DNA of 64,000 nt from positions 51,853 through 115,852 of the forward strand of contig JAICKU010000002.1 of assembly GCA_025927765.1 (NCBI GenBank), in the 5' to 3' direction. Every line of letters begins with the position of its first letter. The first letter of the stretch is position 1. Positions 47,136 through 57,057 of this stretch are shown here, one piece after another. Both the position numbers and the translations under genes were made by a program. The notes below the pieces were generated by a model. The model was not told the DNA's origin. It searched no databases and saw nothing but the letters and a program-made list of their open reading frames with translations. The stretch is from Burkholderiales bacterium. GTDB taxonomy: Bacteria > Pseudomonadota > Gammaproteobacteria > Burkholderiales > Casimicrobiaceae.

Positions 47136-50100
47136 ATGTCCCTGCCTGCTGCGGTTTCCGCCGTCGCGCTTCGCGACGTCACCCTCGACGACAAGTACGA
47201 ACTCGGCACCGGTCGCGTTTTCCTGACCGGCGTGCAGGCGCTCGTGCGCTTGCTGATCCTGCAACGACAACGCGATTCGCAGGCCGGCTTGAACACCGGC
47301 GGCTTCGTGTCCGGCTATCGCGGATCGCCTTTGGGCGGCCTCGACCAGGCGCTGTGGAAGGCGCAGAAATTCCTCGACCGCGCGCGCATCAAGTTCCAGC
47401 CGGGACTGAACGAGGACCTCGCCGCGACCGCCATCTGGGGTACGCAGCAGGTGACGATGTACAAGGACGCGAACGTCGACGGCGTGTTCGCGATGTGGTA
47501 CGGCAAGGGCCCGGGCGTCGACCGTTGCGGCGACGTGTTCAAGCACGCGAATTTCGCGGGGACGTCGAAGCACGGCGGCGTACTGGTGCTGGCCGGCGAC
47601 GACCACGCCGCAAAGTCGTCGACGCTGCCGCATCAGTCCGACCACCAGTTCTCGGCGGCGATGATGCCGGTGCTCTACCCGTCGTCGGTGCAGGAGATCC
47701 TCGATCTCGGCTTGCACGGGTGGGCGATGAGTCGCTACTCGGGTTGCTGGGTCGGCTTCAAGTGCGTGTCGGACACCGTCGAGAGCTCGGCCTCGGTCGA
47801 CGGTGACGCGAGCCACGTCGAGATCATCGTCCCCGACGACTTCCCGCTGCCGCCCGACGGCGTGTCGATCCGCTGGCCCGACGCGTTCCTCGCCACCGAG
47901 GCGCGGATGCAGGATTACAAGATCTACGCCGCGCTGCATTACTGCCGCGTCAACAAGCTGAACCGCATCGTCGTCGATTCGCCGAAGCCGCGGCTCGGCA
48001 TCATCACCAGCGGCAAGAGCTACCTCGACGTGCGCCAGGCGCTCGACGACCTCGGCATCACCGAGGCCGACGCCGCCGAGATCGGCATTCGCGTCTACAA
48101 GGTGGCGATGCCATGGCCGCTCGAGCCCGAGGGCGTGCGGAATTTCGCCGAAGGGCTGGACGAGATTCTCGTCGTCGAGGAAAAGCGGCAGATCGTCGAG
48201 TACCAGTTGAAGGAGCAGCTCTACAACTGGCGCGACGACGTGCGCCCGCGCGTCGTCGGCAAGTTCGACGAGAAGGGCGAATGGGTGCGCCCGCACGGCG
48301 ACTGGCTATTGCCGCCGCATGCGGAACTGACGCCGGCGATGATCGCGCGCGTGATCGCGCAGCGTATCCAGCGGCTCGAGTTGCATCCGCGGCACATGGA
48401 ACGCATTCGCCGCCGCGTCGACTTCATCAACCAGAAGGAACGCGCGCTCGCGAAGCCCAAGATCAGCCTGACGCGCATGCCCTACTTCTGCTCGGGTTGC
48501 CCGCACAACACGTCGACGAAGGTGCCCGAAGGCAGTCGCGCCAGCGCGGGCATCGGCTGCCATGTGATGGCGATCTGGATGGATCGCAGCACGTCGACGT
48601 TCACGCACATGGGCGGCGAAGGCGTGCCGTGGATCGGCCAGGCGCCGTTCACCGACGAGAAGCACGTGTTCGCCAATCTGGGCGACGGCACGTACTACCA
48701 CAGCGGGCTCCTCGCGATCCGCGCCGCCGTCGCGGCCGGCGTCAACATCACCTACAAGATTCTCTACAACGACGCGGTGGCGATGACCGGCGGGCAACCC
48801 GTCGACGGCCCGCTCTCGCCGCGCGACATCGCCGCGCAATGTGCAGCGGAAGGTGTCGCGAAGATCGTCGTCGTGACGGATCAACCGGACAAGTATCCGG
48901 CGCGGTACTTCACGGACGACATCGAGATCCATCATCGCGACGACCTCGACGACGTGCAGAAGCAGCTGCGCGAAGTGACCGGAACGACGATCCTGCTCTA
49001 CGACCAGACGTGCGCAGCCGAGAAGCGCCGGCGTCGCAAGCGCGGCACGTTCCCCGATCCGGCGAAACGTGTCGTGATCAACGAACTCGTCTGCGAAGGC
49101 TGCGGCGACTGCGGCGTGAAGTCGAACTGCGTGTCGGTGGCGCCGGTGGAGACGGAATTCGGGCGCAAGCGCACGATCGACCAGTCGTCGTGCAACAAGG
49201 ATTACTCCTGCGTCAACGGGTTCTGCCCGAGCTTCGTCACGGTCAATGGCGGCAAGCTGCGCAAGCCGAAGAAGGCCGAAAGCGTCGACTTCTCGCATCT
49301 GCCCGAGCCGACGCGGGCGTCGACCGCGAATCCATACGGCATGCTCGTGACCGGCATCGGCGGTACCGGCGTCGTGACGATCGGTGCCCTGCTCGGCATG
49401 GCCGCGCACCTCGAAGGCAAGGGCGTGTCGGTGCTCGACATGACCGGACTCGCGCAGAAGAACGGCGCGGTCGTGTCGCACGTGCGCATCGCGGATCGTC
49501 CCGAGCAGCTGCACGCGACGCGCATTGCCGCGGGGGAGGCGAAGCTCGTGCTCGCGTGCGACATCCTGACCGGCATCGGCAACGAGGCGCTCGCGAAGAT
49601 GCAGAAGGGCGTTACGAAGGCGCTCGTCAACACGTCGCTCGTGATGCCGGCGCAGTTCACGCGCGAGCCCGACCTGGTCTTCCCGCTCGGCTCGATGGAG
49701 CAGGAAATCCGCGATGCGATCGCGCCCGGCGACGCCGAATTCCTCGATGCGACGAAGCTCGCCACCGGCCTGATGGGCGACTCGATCGCAACCAACCTGT
49801 TCATGGTCGGCTATGCGTATCAACGCGGCCTGCTGCCGGTGGGCGAAGCGGCGATCCTGCGCGCGGTCGAGTTGAACGGCGCCGCCGTCGAATCGAACAA
49901 GCAGAGCTTCTACTGGGGACGTCTCGCGGCGGTCGAGCCGGAACGCGTCGCCGAAGCGGCGATTCCCGCGGCGCAGTCCGAATCGCAGCGGCTGTCGGCG
50001 TCGCTCGACGAAGTGATCGAGCGGCGTCGGGCGTTCCTCACGGACTACCAGGACGAGGCGTATGCGAAGCGGTATGCCGATTTCGTTGCGCGCGTGCGCG

Positions 50101-50675
50101 ACGTCGAGGCGACGAAGCAGCCGGGCATGACCGATCTCACCGAAGCGATCGCGCGCTATTACTTCAAGCTGCTCGCCATCAAGGACGAGTACGAAGTCGC
50201 GCGGCTGTATGCCGAAACCGATTTCGTCGAACGCGTGAAGGCGCAGTTCGAAGGCGACTACAAGCTCGAGTTCCACCTCGCGCCGCCGACGATGAACAAG
50301 CCCGACGCGACGACCGGCGTCGCGAAGAAATCGACGTACGGGCCGTGGATGTTGCCGGCGTTTCGCGTGCTCGCGAAGATGCGGCGCTTGCGCGGCGGCG
50401 CGTTCGACGTGTTCGGGAAGACCGAGGAGCGCAAGCGCGAGCGTGCGCTGATCGGCGACTACGAGAAGCTCGTCGACGAGTTGCTCGCGTCGCTGACGCC
50501 GCACAACTACGAAGACGCGGTGGCGCTGGCGTCGATCCCGGAACACATTCGCGGCTACGGGCACGTGAAGGAGCGGCATCTCGCCGACGCGAAGAAGCGC
50601 GAGGCCGAACTGCTCGCGCGCTTCCGCGCCGAGCGCGCGCCGCAGGCAACGCCGGTGCTCGCCGCCGCCGATTGA
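47136..50675 (+). CDS. Indolepyruvate ferredoxin oxidoreductase, fused alpha-beta form
   Basis: 1179 residues. It oxidatively decarboxylates aryl pyruvates from aromatic amino acid breakdown to aryl-acetyl-CoA. Layout: pyrimidine-binding and middle domains at the N-terminus (GLNTGGFVSGYRGSPLGGLD); ThDP-binding domain around GIGCHVMAIWMDR and FANLGDGTYYHSGLLAI; a cysteine cluster segment (VCEGCGDCGVKSNC, then CNKDYSC and GFCPSF); and a C-terminal gamma-type domain (MLVTGIGGTGVVTIGALLG, MTGLAQKNGAVVSHVRIA). Archaeal enzymes split this over IorA and IorB; the long fused form is known in betaproteobacteria. Start MSLPAAVSAVAL at 47136 with GGAG upstream; the ORF track GTG at 47058 is less likely. 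Confidence 0.93.
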   Translation: MSLPAAVSAVALRDVTLDDKYELGTGRVFLTGVQALVRLLILQRQRDSQAGLNTGGFVSGYRGSPLGGLDQALWKAQKFLDRARIKFQPGLNEDLAATAIWGTQQVTMYKDANVDGVFAMWYGKGPGVDRCGDVFKHANFAGTSKHGGVLVLAGDDHAAKSSTLPHQSDHQFSAAMMPVLYPSSVQEILDLGLHGWAMSRYSGCWVGFKCVSDTVESSASVDGDASHVEIIVPDDFPLPPDGVSIRWPDAFLATEARMQDYKIYAALHYCRVNKLNRIVVDSPKPRLGIITSGKSYLDVRQALDDLGITEADAAEIGIRVYKVAMPWPLEPEGVRNFAEGLDEILVVEEKRQIVEYQLKEQLYNWRDDVRPRVVGKFDEKGEWVRPHGDWLLPPHAELTPAMIARVIAQRIQRLELHPRHMERIRRRVDFINQKERALAKPKISLTRMPYFCSGCPHNTSTKVPEGSRASAGIGCHVMAIWMDRSTSTFTHMGGEGVPWIGQAPFTDEKHVFANLGDGTYYHSGLLAIRAAVAAGVNITYKILYNDAVAMTGGQPVDGPLSPRDIAAQCAAEGVAKIVVVTDQPDKYPARYFTDDIEIHHRDDLDDVQKQLREVTGTTILLYDQTCAAEKRRRRKRGTFPDPAKRVVINELVCEGCGDCGVKSNCVSVAPVETEFGRKRTIDQSSCNKDYSCVNGFCPSFVTVNGGKLRKPKKAESVDFSHLPEPTRASTANPYGMLVTGIGGTGVVTIGALLGMAAHLEGKGVSVLDMTGLAQKNGAVVSHVRIADRPEQLHATRIAAGEAKLVLACDILTGIGNEALAKMQKGVTKALVNTSLVMPAQFTREPDLVFPLGSMEQEIRDAIAPGDAEFLDATKLATGLMGDSIATNLFMVGYAYQRGLLPVGEAAILRAVELNGAAVESNKQSFYWGRLAAVEPERVAEAAIPAAQSESQRLSASLDEVIERRRAFLTDYQDEAYAKRYADFVARVRDVEATKQPGMTDLTEAIARYYFKLLAIKDEYEVARLYAETDFVERVKAQFEGDYKLEFHLAPPTMNKPDATTGVAKKSTYGPWMLPAFRVLAKMRRLRGGAFDVFGKTEERKRERALIGDYEKLVDELLASLTPHNYEDAVALASIPEHIRGYGHVKERHLADAKKREAELLARFRAERAPQATPVLAAAD

Positions 50676-50682
50676 CTTCGGT

Positions 50683-50773
50683 GACTTCGGGGTCAGAGCC
50701 GTAAGTCGGCAAAGCCGACTTACGGCTCTGACCCCGAAGTCTTCCCTGCCGACTTACCGCTCTGACCCCGAAT
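50683..50773. repeat. Type II palindrome: perfect 28-bp hairpin plus a third arm, convergent spacer
   Basis: A perfect 28-bp inverted repeat (50683-50710 and 50714-50741) with a 3-base AAA loop; the arm begins GACTTCGGGGTCAGAGCC and its inner end is GTAAGTCGGC. A third copy of the right arm, with one mismatch, follows at 50749-50773 and runs into the stop codon of the phosphoesterase gene. The left side also begins inside the TGA of the oxidoreductase gene. Between convergent genes such a hairpin would be expected to act as a bidirectional terminator, although no long T-run is present. Confidence 0.9.
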
Positions 50774-52173
50774 TACCGGCGCTTGCGCGTCCCCGGCTCC
50801 TGCCGCGGCATCTGCTGCACGCGGGGCGCCTCGGGCGCCGGCAGATCGAGCACCGTGCGCTCGACGGCCGCGAGGCGCTCGTGCGTTTCCGGCAACGACG
50901 GCACGTCGAAACGTGGTGACGTGCCAAGCCCGAGCGCCGACGTGAGATCGCCACAGGTGTCGCGCCGCCAGCGCGAAAGATACGGCACCTCGACCCCGAA
51001 CCGCGCTTCGATGAGCCGCAGTGTCGACGTGTGGTCGAGCGTGTCGCCGACTACGTAGCCGCCGCGCGAGAACGGCGAGATCACGAGGCACGGTACGCGA
51101 AAGCCCAGGCCCACCGGCAGGTCGCGCACGAATTCACCGGGCGTGCCTGGCGGCGCGGCGGGCGGCAGCACGTGGTCGAACTGCCCGTCGTTCTCGTCGT
51201 AGTTGATGATCACCACGCTCTTCGCCCACACGCGCGGATTCGACCACAGCGCCTCGAGCACTTCGCGCGTGTGGTTCTCGCCGGCAACGGGCAGGAAATC
51301 CGGATGCTCGCTCACCGTGGACGGCGGCACGATCCACGTCACCTGCGGCAGGTTGCCGGTGCGAAGGTCGTGCAGCAGTTCGTAGTGCGGGCGCGGCGTC
51401 AGCGCCGCGTCGCGCAGCGGCGAATTGCGTGCACTGCGGGCAAACGCCGAGAAGTACCGCAACACGTTGCAGCCGTAATCGTCCCATTCGTGATACACGC
51501 GCCACGTGATGCCCGCGCGCTGCAGCCGCTCGGGATAGGTCTCCCACTTGAAGTCGCGCCGGCCGTTCGCGACCACCGGCTCGCCGAAGCGCGCGTCGGC
51601 GTCGATCGAGCCCGTCATCAGGAACAGGCGGTTCGGATGCGTGGGACCGAACATCGACGCGTGATAGCCATCGCAGATCGTGAACGCCTCGGCGAGCGCG
51701 TGATAGAACGGCAGGTCGTCGCGCGTCAGATACCCCATCGTCAGCGGACCCGCCGCGCCGTCGACTGTGCGGTGTGTCGCCACCCACCCGTCCATCGCGC
51801 CGTGGTTCCAGCACGCGTGCATCGGCCTCCAGCTGTGGTTGAGATCGTGCAGGCGCTGCGCGCTCGTGCGCGACGTGTCGAGGCGAAACGGCAGCAGGTA
51901 GCCGTCGGGATGGCGTGCGTCGGGCTGCTGGAACACGGGCGCACCGTTCGGCAATGCGATCGCCGATGCATCGTCGAAACCGCGCACCCCCGCGAGCGTG
52001 CCGAAGTAGTGATCGAAGGAGCGGTTCTCCTTCATCAGGATGATGATGTGATCGACGTCCGACAGCCGCGCTGCATGGGCAGTCGCGGCGCGCACGTCGA
52101 ACGCCGCGGCGGCGAGCGTGGCGCCCGCGGCCTGCAGGAATCGCCTTCGCTCAGGGTCGTGGCCCGGTCTCAT
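50773..52173 (-). CDS. Tat-exported phosphoesterase (phospholipase C family)
   Basis: 466 residues. The twin-arginine signal DPERRRFLQAAGATLAAAAF is at the N-terminus. The phosphoesterase family PF04185 core follows: DHIIILMKENRSFDHYFGTL with the metal-binding Glu-Asn, FTICDGYHASMFGPTHPNR, and VVIINYDENDGQFDHVLPP. Family members include haemolytic and non-haemolytic phospholipases C and acid phosphatases; the substrate here is not determined. The ATG at 52173 follows no strong Shine-Dalgarno; a GTG 8 codons upstream is an alternative. Convergent with the oxidoreductase gene and divergent from the helicase. Confidence 0.9.
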   Translation of the reverse strand: MRPGHDPERRRFLQAAGATLAAAAFDVRAATAHAARLSDVDHIIILMKENRSFDHYFGTLAGVRGFDDASAIALPNGAPVFQQPDARHPDGYLLPFRLDTSRTSAQRLHDLNHSWRPMHACWNHGAMDGWVATHRTVDGAAGPLTMGYLTRDDLPFYHALAEAFTICDGYHASMFGPTHPNRLFLMTGSIDADARFGEPVVANGRRDFKWETYPERLQRAGITWRVYHEWDDYGCNVLRYFSAFARSARNSPLRDAALTPRPHYELLHDLRTGNLPQVTWIVPPSTVSEHPDFLPVAGENHTREVLEALWSNPRVWAKSVVIINYDENDGQFDHVLPPAAPPGTPGEFVRDLPVGLGFRVPCLVISPFSRGGYVVGDTLDHTSTLRLIEARFGVEVPYLSRWRRDTCGDLTSALGLGTSPRFDVPSLPETHERLAAVERTVLDLPAPEAPRVQQMPRQEPGTRKRR

Positions 52174-52307
52174 GGCGCGCGATTGTGCGCCATTCACGGC
52201 CTCCCTTGCATTTCCCCGCTTCGGCCGCCATCGTCGGCAAGCCCGTTCGCGCGCCGGGTCGTCCCAAGCACGAATCCATCCCGACGCGAAGCGCGGAGCA
52301 TAGCCAA

Positions 52308-54782
52308 GTGACCGCCGCCCACCTCGCTCCCCTCGTCGCCGACGCATTCGCGGCCGCCCGCGCGTGGTTCGCCTCGCAGGGCTTCACGCCGTTCGCGTTC
52401 CAGGAAGCCGCGTGGCGCGCGTATGCCGAAGGCCGCTCGGGGCTGTTGCATGCCCCCACCGGCATGGGGAAGACGTACGCGGCGCTCGTCGGACCACTCG
52501 CGCTCGGCGTACGCGGCGAGACGAACCGTCCGCCGCCGCTCACCGTGCTGTGGCTGACGCCGCTACGCGCCCTTGCCCAGGACACGACGCTCGCGCTGGC
52601 CAGGGCGGCGCAGGCGCTGCAGCCGCATTGGAGCGTCGGCGTACGAACCGGCGACACACCCACCTCCGAGCGCGCGCGCCAGGATCGCCGGCTGCCGACG
52701 ATCCTCGTCACCACGCCCGAGAGCCTGTCGCTGATGCTCTCGCGCGCCGATTGGCGCGAGCGTTTCGCGCATCTCGCGTGCGTGGTCGTCGACGAATGGC
52801 ACGAGCTGATGTCGACGAAGCGCGGCGTGCAGGTCGAGCTCGCGCTCGCGCGGCTCGAGACGAACACGCCCGAGCTTCGCATCTGGGGCCTGTCGGCAAC
52901 GCTTGCGAACCTCGAGGATGCGCGCGCGTGCCTGGTGGGTCCCGCGCACGCTGCGCACGCGTCGGTGATCGAGGGCATCGTGCCGAAGGACATCGCCATC
53001 GACACGGCGCGACCGCCGACGATCGAGCGCTTTCCGTGGGGTGGCCACATCGGCCTGAAGCTCCTGCCGCAGGTGATCCGCGCGATCGAGAACGCGCGCT
53101 CGACGCTGATCTTTACCAACGTACGTTCGGCCACCGAAATCTGGTATCGGGCGCTCCTCGACGCTCGTCCCGACTGGGCGGGGCAGATCGCGCTCCATCA
53201 CGGCTCGCTCGAGCGCGAGGTGCGCGACTTCGTCGAAGACGGCCTGCGCACGAACAAGTTGCGCGCGGTGGTATGTACGTCAAGCCTCGATCTCGGCGTC
53301 GATTTCGCACCGGTGGACCAGGTGCTGCAGATCGGCAGCCCGAAGGGCGTCGCGCGCCTGCTGCAGCGCGCGGGCCGCAGCGGGCACCGCCCGGGCGCCG
53401 TGTCGAAAATCACCGTCGTGCCGACGCAGGCGCTCGAGCTCGTCGAGGCCGCGGCCGCGCGCGAAGCCGCGCAAAATCGTGCGATCGAGCCGCGCACGCC
53501 GCTTCGCGCGCCCATCGACGTCCTCGTGCAGCACCTCGTCACCTGCGCGCTCGGCGGCGGCTTCCGGCCCACCGAGCTGCTGGCCGAAGTTCGGACCACA
53601 CATGCATACGCGGCGCTGGGCGACGACGAATGGCAATGGGCGCTCGACTTCGTCGCGCACGGCGGCGCCAGCCTCAACGCCTATCCTGAATATCGGCGCG
53701 TGGTGATCGGCGACGCCGGCATTGCGCAGGTGCCCGACCGTCAGATCGCCTATCGCCACAGGATGCAGATCGGCACGATCGTGTCCGACTCGAGCATCGT
53801 CGTGCATCTACGTAACGGCCGCAGGCTCGGCCACGTGGAGGAGTCGTTCATCGCGCGGCTGTCGCCCGGCGACTGCTTCGTGTTCGCCGGCCGCGTGCTC
53901 GAGTTCCTGCGCGTGCGCGAGATGACCGCATGGGTCGCGCCCGCGCCCGCGAAATCGGCCGTGGTCACGCGCTGGCTCGGCGCGAAGATGCCGCTGTCGA
54001 CGCTGCTCTCCGAACGCGTTCGGCGGCTCGTCGCCGAAGCCAAGCGTGGTCGTTACGATTCGCCCGAATTGGCACTCGTGCGGCCGCTCCTCGAGCTGCA
54101 GCGGCGCTGGTCGGCGTTGCCCGACGAGCGCGAATGGCTGTGCGAGCGCATGAAGCTGCGCGACGGTCATTACGCGTTCTTCTATCCGTTCGAAGGACGC
54201 CTTGCGCATCTCGGCCTCGCGACACTGTTCGCGTATCGGCTGTCGCGCGCAACGCCACGCTCGTTCAGCCTGATGATCAACGACTACGGCTTCGGCCTCC
54301 GCGCAGCCGAGCCCTTCGAGCTCGGCTTGCGCGACATCGGAACGCTGCTCGCGGCACCGGACGTCGAATCCGATATCCTCGCGGGCCTCAACGCCGCGGA
54401 ACTCGGGCGCCGGCAGTTTCGCGAGATCGCACGCGTCGCGGGGCTCGTGTTCCAGGGCTACCCCGGCCAGCCGCAATCGAACCGGCAGTTGCAGGCGTCG
54501 AGCGGCCTCTTGTGGGACGTCTTCAGCGAATACGATCCGCAGAACCGGCTGCTCGCGCAGGCCACGCGCGAAGTGCTCGAGCGGCAGATCGAAGCGCCGC
54601 GGCTCGAGGCTGCGCTCGCACGCATGCGGCGCGCGCGCGCCATCGTGACGACGCCTTCGCGCCCGACGCCGTTCGCGTTTCCGCTGGTGGTCGAGCTCTT
54701 TCGCGAGAAGCTGACGACGGAGGCGCTGGAAGCGCGTGTGGCGCGGATGGTGGCCGATCTCGAGAAGGCGGCCGGGGTTTAG
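52308..54782 (+). CDS. Lhr-Core type helicase of the ligase-associated repair cluster
   Basis: 824 residues from GTG 52308, which has GGAG 9 bases upstream; the ORF track GTG at 52185 is further from the conserved start. Superfamily 2 motifs: Q-motif region FTPFAFQEAAWRAYAEGRSG, Walker A LLHAPTGMGKTYAAL, DExH box as VVVDEWHELMSTKRG, motif III LSATLANLEDA, motif VI RLLQRAGRSGHRPGAV. The C-terminal winged-helix and Lhr-specific beta-barrel region follows to about 800. The short length matches the ligase-associated DEXH helicase (Lhr-Core) and not full-length Lhr. In other bacteria it is clustered with an exonuclease, an ATP-dependent ligase and PdeM; pdeM is 2.3 kb downstream here, the other two are not in the window. 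Confidence 0.88.
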   Translation: MTAAHLAPLVADAFAAARAWFASQGFTPFAFQEAAWRAYAEGRSGLLHAPTGMGKTYAALVGPLALGVRGETNRPPPLTVLWLTPLRALAQDTTLALARAAQALQPHWSVGVRTGDTPTSERARQDRRLPTILVTTPESLSLMLSRADWRERFAHLACVVVDEWHELMSTKRGVQVELALARLETNTPELRIWGLSATLANLEDARACLVGPAHAAHASVIEGIVPKDIAIDTARPPTIERFPWGGHIGLKLLPQVIRAIENARSTLIFTNVRSATEIWYRALLDARPDWAGQIALHHGSLEREVRDFVEDGLRTNKLRAVVCTSSLDLGVDFAPVDQVLQIGSPKGVARLLQRAGRSGHRPGAVSKITVVPTQALELVEAAAAREAAQNRAIEPRTPLRAPIDVLVQHLVTCALGGGFRPTELLAEVRTTHAYAALGDDEWQWALDFVAHGGASLNAYPEYRRVVIGDAGIAQVPDRQIAYRHRMQIGTIVSDSSIVVHLRNGRRLGHVEESFIARLSPGDCFVFAGRVLEFLRVREMTAWVAPAPAKSAVVTRWLGAKMPLSTLLSERVRRLVAEAKRGRYDSPELALVRPLLELQRRWSALPDEREWLCERMKLRDGHYAFFYPFEGRLAHLGLATLFAYRLSRATPRSFSLMINDYGFGLRAAEPFELGLRDIGTLLAAPDVESDILAGLNAAELGRRQFREIARVAGLVFQGYPGQPQSNRQLQASSGLLWDVFSEYDPQNRLLAQATREVLERQIEAPRLEAALARMRRARAIVTTPSRPTPFAFPLVVELFREKLTTEALEARVARMVADLEKAAGV

Positions 54783-54823
54783 GGTCGCACTCGAAATGCG
54801 GTACCGTATTTGGAGTGTGACCC
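54782..54823. repeat. Type II-like palindrome at the helicase stop codon
   Basis: GGGTCGCACTCGAAATGCGG and its near complement ending GGAGTGTGACCC, symmetric about a central GGTACC, with four single-base mismatches. It begins on the last base of the helicase stop codon and ends 19 bases before the next ATG. The right half continues CCGAATTTC, matching the third arm at 50749 (TGACCCCGAATT). Confidence 0.75.
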
Positions 54824-54842
54824 CGAATTTCCCGAGGACCCG

Positions 54843-55619
<777 letters not shown>

Positions 55620-55630
55620 CCGCAACAGCA

Positions 55631-55698
55631 GGGTCAGGCTCCACTTCCGGCGATCGCTCGGGAATTTCGCCGATCCGACCGGAAGTGGAGTCCGACCG
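55631..55698. repeat. Type I palindrome in the convergent SDR-DUF442 spacer
   Basis: Left arm GGGTCAGGCTCCACTTCCGG (55631-55650) and right arm CCGGAAGTGGAGTCCGACC (from 55679), complementary except for two positions, loop 28 bases. The right arm and following GTACTTTC match the elements at 14203 and 42065. A second TACTTTCT follows at 55713. It sits between convergent genes. Confidence 0.85.
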
Positions 55699-55722
55699 TA
55701 CTTTCGCTGACCTACTTTCTCG

Positions 55723-56076
55723 TCAGCGCTTTGCGGCGAGCGCCGCTGCCTGGCGAATCAGGTTGCCGGAACGCGTGCCGGAGCGGCAGAAGGCGAGTGT
55801 CGGCTTCGGCAGCGTGTCCAGGAGCTCACGCATGCGCGCGATTTCCTGCGGCGTTTGAAACCCGGACTGCACGGGCAGGAACGCGTAGGCGAGGCCCGCG
55901 TCGTTCGCGGCCTTTGCGATCGCCTCCGACGTCGGTTGGACCGGTCCGCCTTCGAAGTCGGGACGATTGTTGATGATGCTCTGGAAACCGCTTTGCGCCG
56001 CTTCTGCAATATCGCCGGGCGCAAGCTGCGGCGCGGTCGCGAGGTCGGGCGTGATCCAGGTGACGGTGAGTGCCAT
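55723..56076 (-). CDS. DUF442 / TIGR01244-type phosphatase or sulfurtransferase
   Basis: 117 residues. Single domain of the beta-lactamase-hydrolase-like phosphatase family (DUF442): ITPDLATAPQLAPGDIAEAA, GFQSIINNRPDFEGG, and the active-site loop LAFCRSGTRSGNLIRQAA with the catalytic Cys and Arg. Fused homologues detoxify sulfide in some bacteria, and stand-alone ones are of uncertain role. It follows the hydroxypyruvate isomerase gene by 18 bp on the same strand. Confidence 0.85.
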   Translation of the reverse strand: MALTVTWITPDLATAPQLAPGDIAEAAQSGFQSIINNRPDFEGGPVQPTSEAIAKAANDAGLAYAFLPVQSGFQTPQEIARMRELLDTLPKPTLAFCRSGTRSGNLIRQAAALAAKR

Positions 56077-56094
56077 TGAAGATCCTCGATGGGT

Positions 56095-56910
56095 TTACGG
56101 TGCGCCAGCGCGCGCGGGGCGCCGATCGAGCAGGCGATACAGCCAGCCCAGGCCCGCTGCCGTGCCGTTCGCCGGACGATACTCGCAGCCGACGTACCCT
56201 TCGTACTTCGACTCGTCGAGCACCTTGAAAAGCCACGCGTAGTTCACTTCGCCGACGTCGGGCTCGTGCCGGCCCGGCACGCCGGCAATCTGCACGTGCC
56301 CGATGTGCGGCAGGTAATGGCGGAACTTCTCGGTCAGGTCGCCTTCGACGATCTGCGCGTGATAGAAATCCATCTGCACCTTGAGGTTGCTCGCGCCCAC
56401 CTCCTGTCGGATCGCGTGCGCGTCGGCCTGCGTCTGCAGCAGGTAACCCGGCACGTCGCGCGGATTGATCGGCTCGATCAGCACCGTCACGCCCTGCGCG
56501 GCCGCTTCGCTCGCTGCCTGCTTGAGATTGCGCACGTACGTGCGTCGGCGCCGCGCACGCTCGTCGTCGTCGGCGCCCTCCGGCAGCACGCCCGCCATCA
56601 CGTGCACGTTCGTGCATTCGAGCGCGCGCGCGTATTGCAGCGCCTGCGCGATGCTCGCAGTGAACTCGTGCTCGCGCCCCGGCAGCGAGGCGAGGCCGCG
56701 ATCGCCCGCCTGCCAGTCGCCGGGCGGCGCGTTGATCAGTACGACGTCGACGCGATGCGCACGCTGCTCGGCCACGATCTCCTGCAGCCGATACTCGTAC
56801 GCGAACGCGAACTCGACGGCGCGAAATCCGGCGTGCGCCGCTTCGGCGAAGCGCTGCAGGAACGGCACTTCGTGGAACAGGAACGACAGGTTGGCGGAAA
56901 AGCGCGGCAT
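56095..56910 (-). CDS. Hydroxypyruvate isomerase / 2-oxo-tetronate isomerase family
   Basis: 271 residues. TIM-barrel sugar-phosphate isomerase-like (AP endonuclease 2 fold). Features are MPRFSANLSFLFHEVPFLQR, LINAPPGDWQAGDRGLASLP, TVLIEPINPRDVPGYLL (metal Glu), LKVQMDFYHAQIVEGDL and VGCEYRPANGTAAGLGW. Hyi interconverts hydroxypyruvate and tartronate semialdehyde; OtnI is a close relative acting on 2-oxo-tetronates. Both are consistent with an operon that also handles sugar acids (SDR at 54843). First gene of a two-gene minus-strand unit. Confidence 0.9.
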   Translation of the reverse strand: MPRFSANLSFLFHEVPFLQRFAEAAHAGFRAVEFAFAYEYRLQEIVAEQRAHRVDVVLINAPPGDWQAGDRGLASLPGREHEFTASIAQALQYARALECTNVHVMAGVLPEGADDDERARRRRTYVRNLKQAASEAAAQGVTVLIEPINPRDVPGYLLQTQADAHAIRQEVGASNLKVQMDFYHAQIVEGDLTEKFRHYLPHIGHVQIAGVPGRHEPDVGEVNYAWLFKVLDESKYEGYVGCEYRPANGTAAGLGWLYRLLDRRPARAGAP

Positions 56911-56932
56911 GGGTTCGGTGACGGTCGTCGCC

Positions 56933-56938
56933 TACAAT
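56933..56938 (+). promoter_or_regulatory. Possible -10 box for pdeM
   Basis: TACAAT in the divergent spacer between the isomerase gene and pdeM. A matching -35 is weak (TGGGTT at 17 bp). Transcription from here would allow either the GTG at 56998 or the ATG at 57058 as the pdeM start. Confidence 0.3.
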
Positions 56939-57057
56939 TGTGCCTGCGTTCGCGCGTCGCGAACATCGAAAGTGCGACGACGCCCTCGCCCACGCCCGTG
57001 TCAACCCTTCCGCTGCCGCTCGATACGCCCGGCCGATCGCCGGCGGGCGCGCCCACG

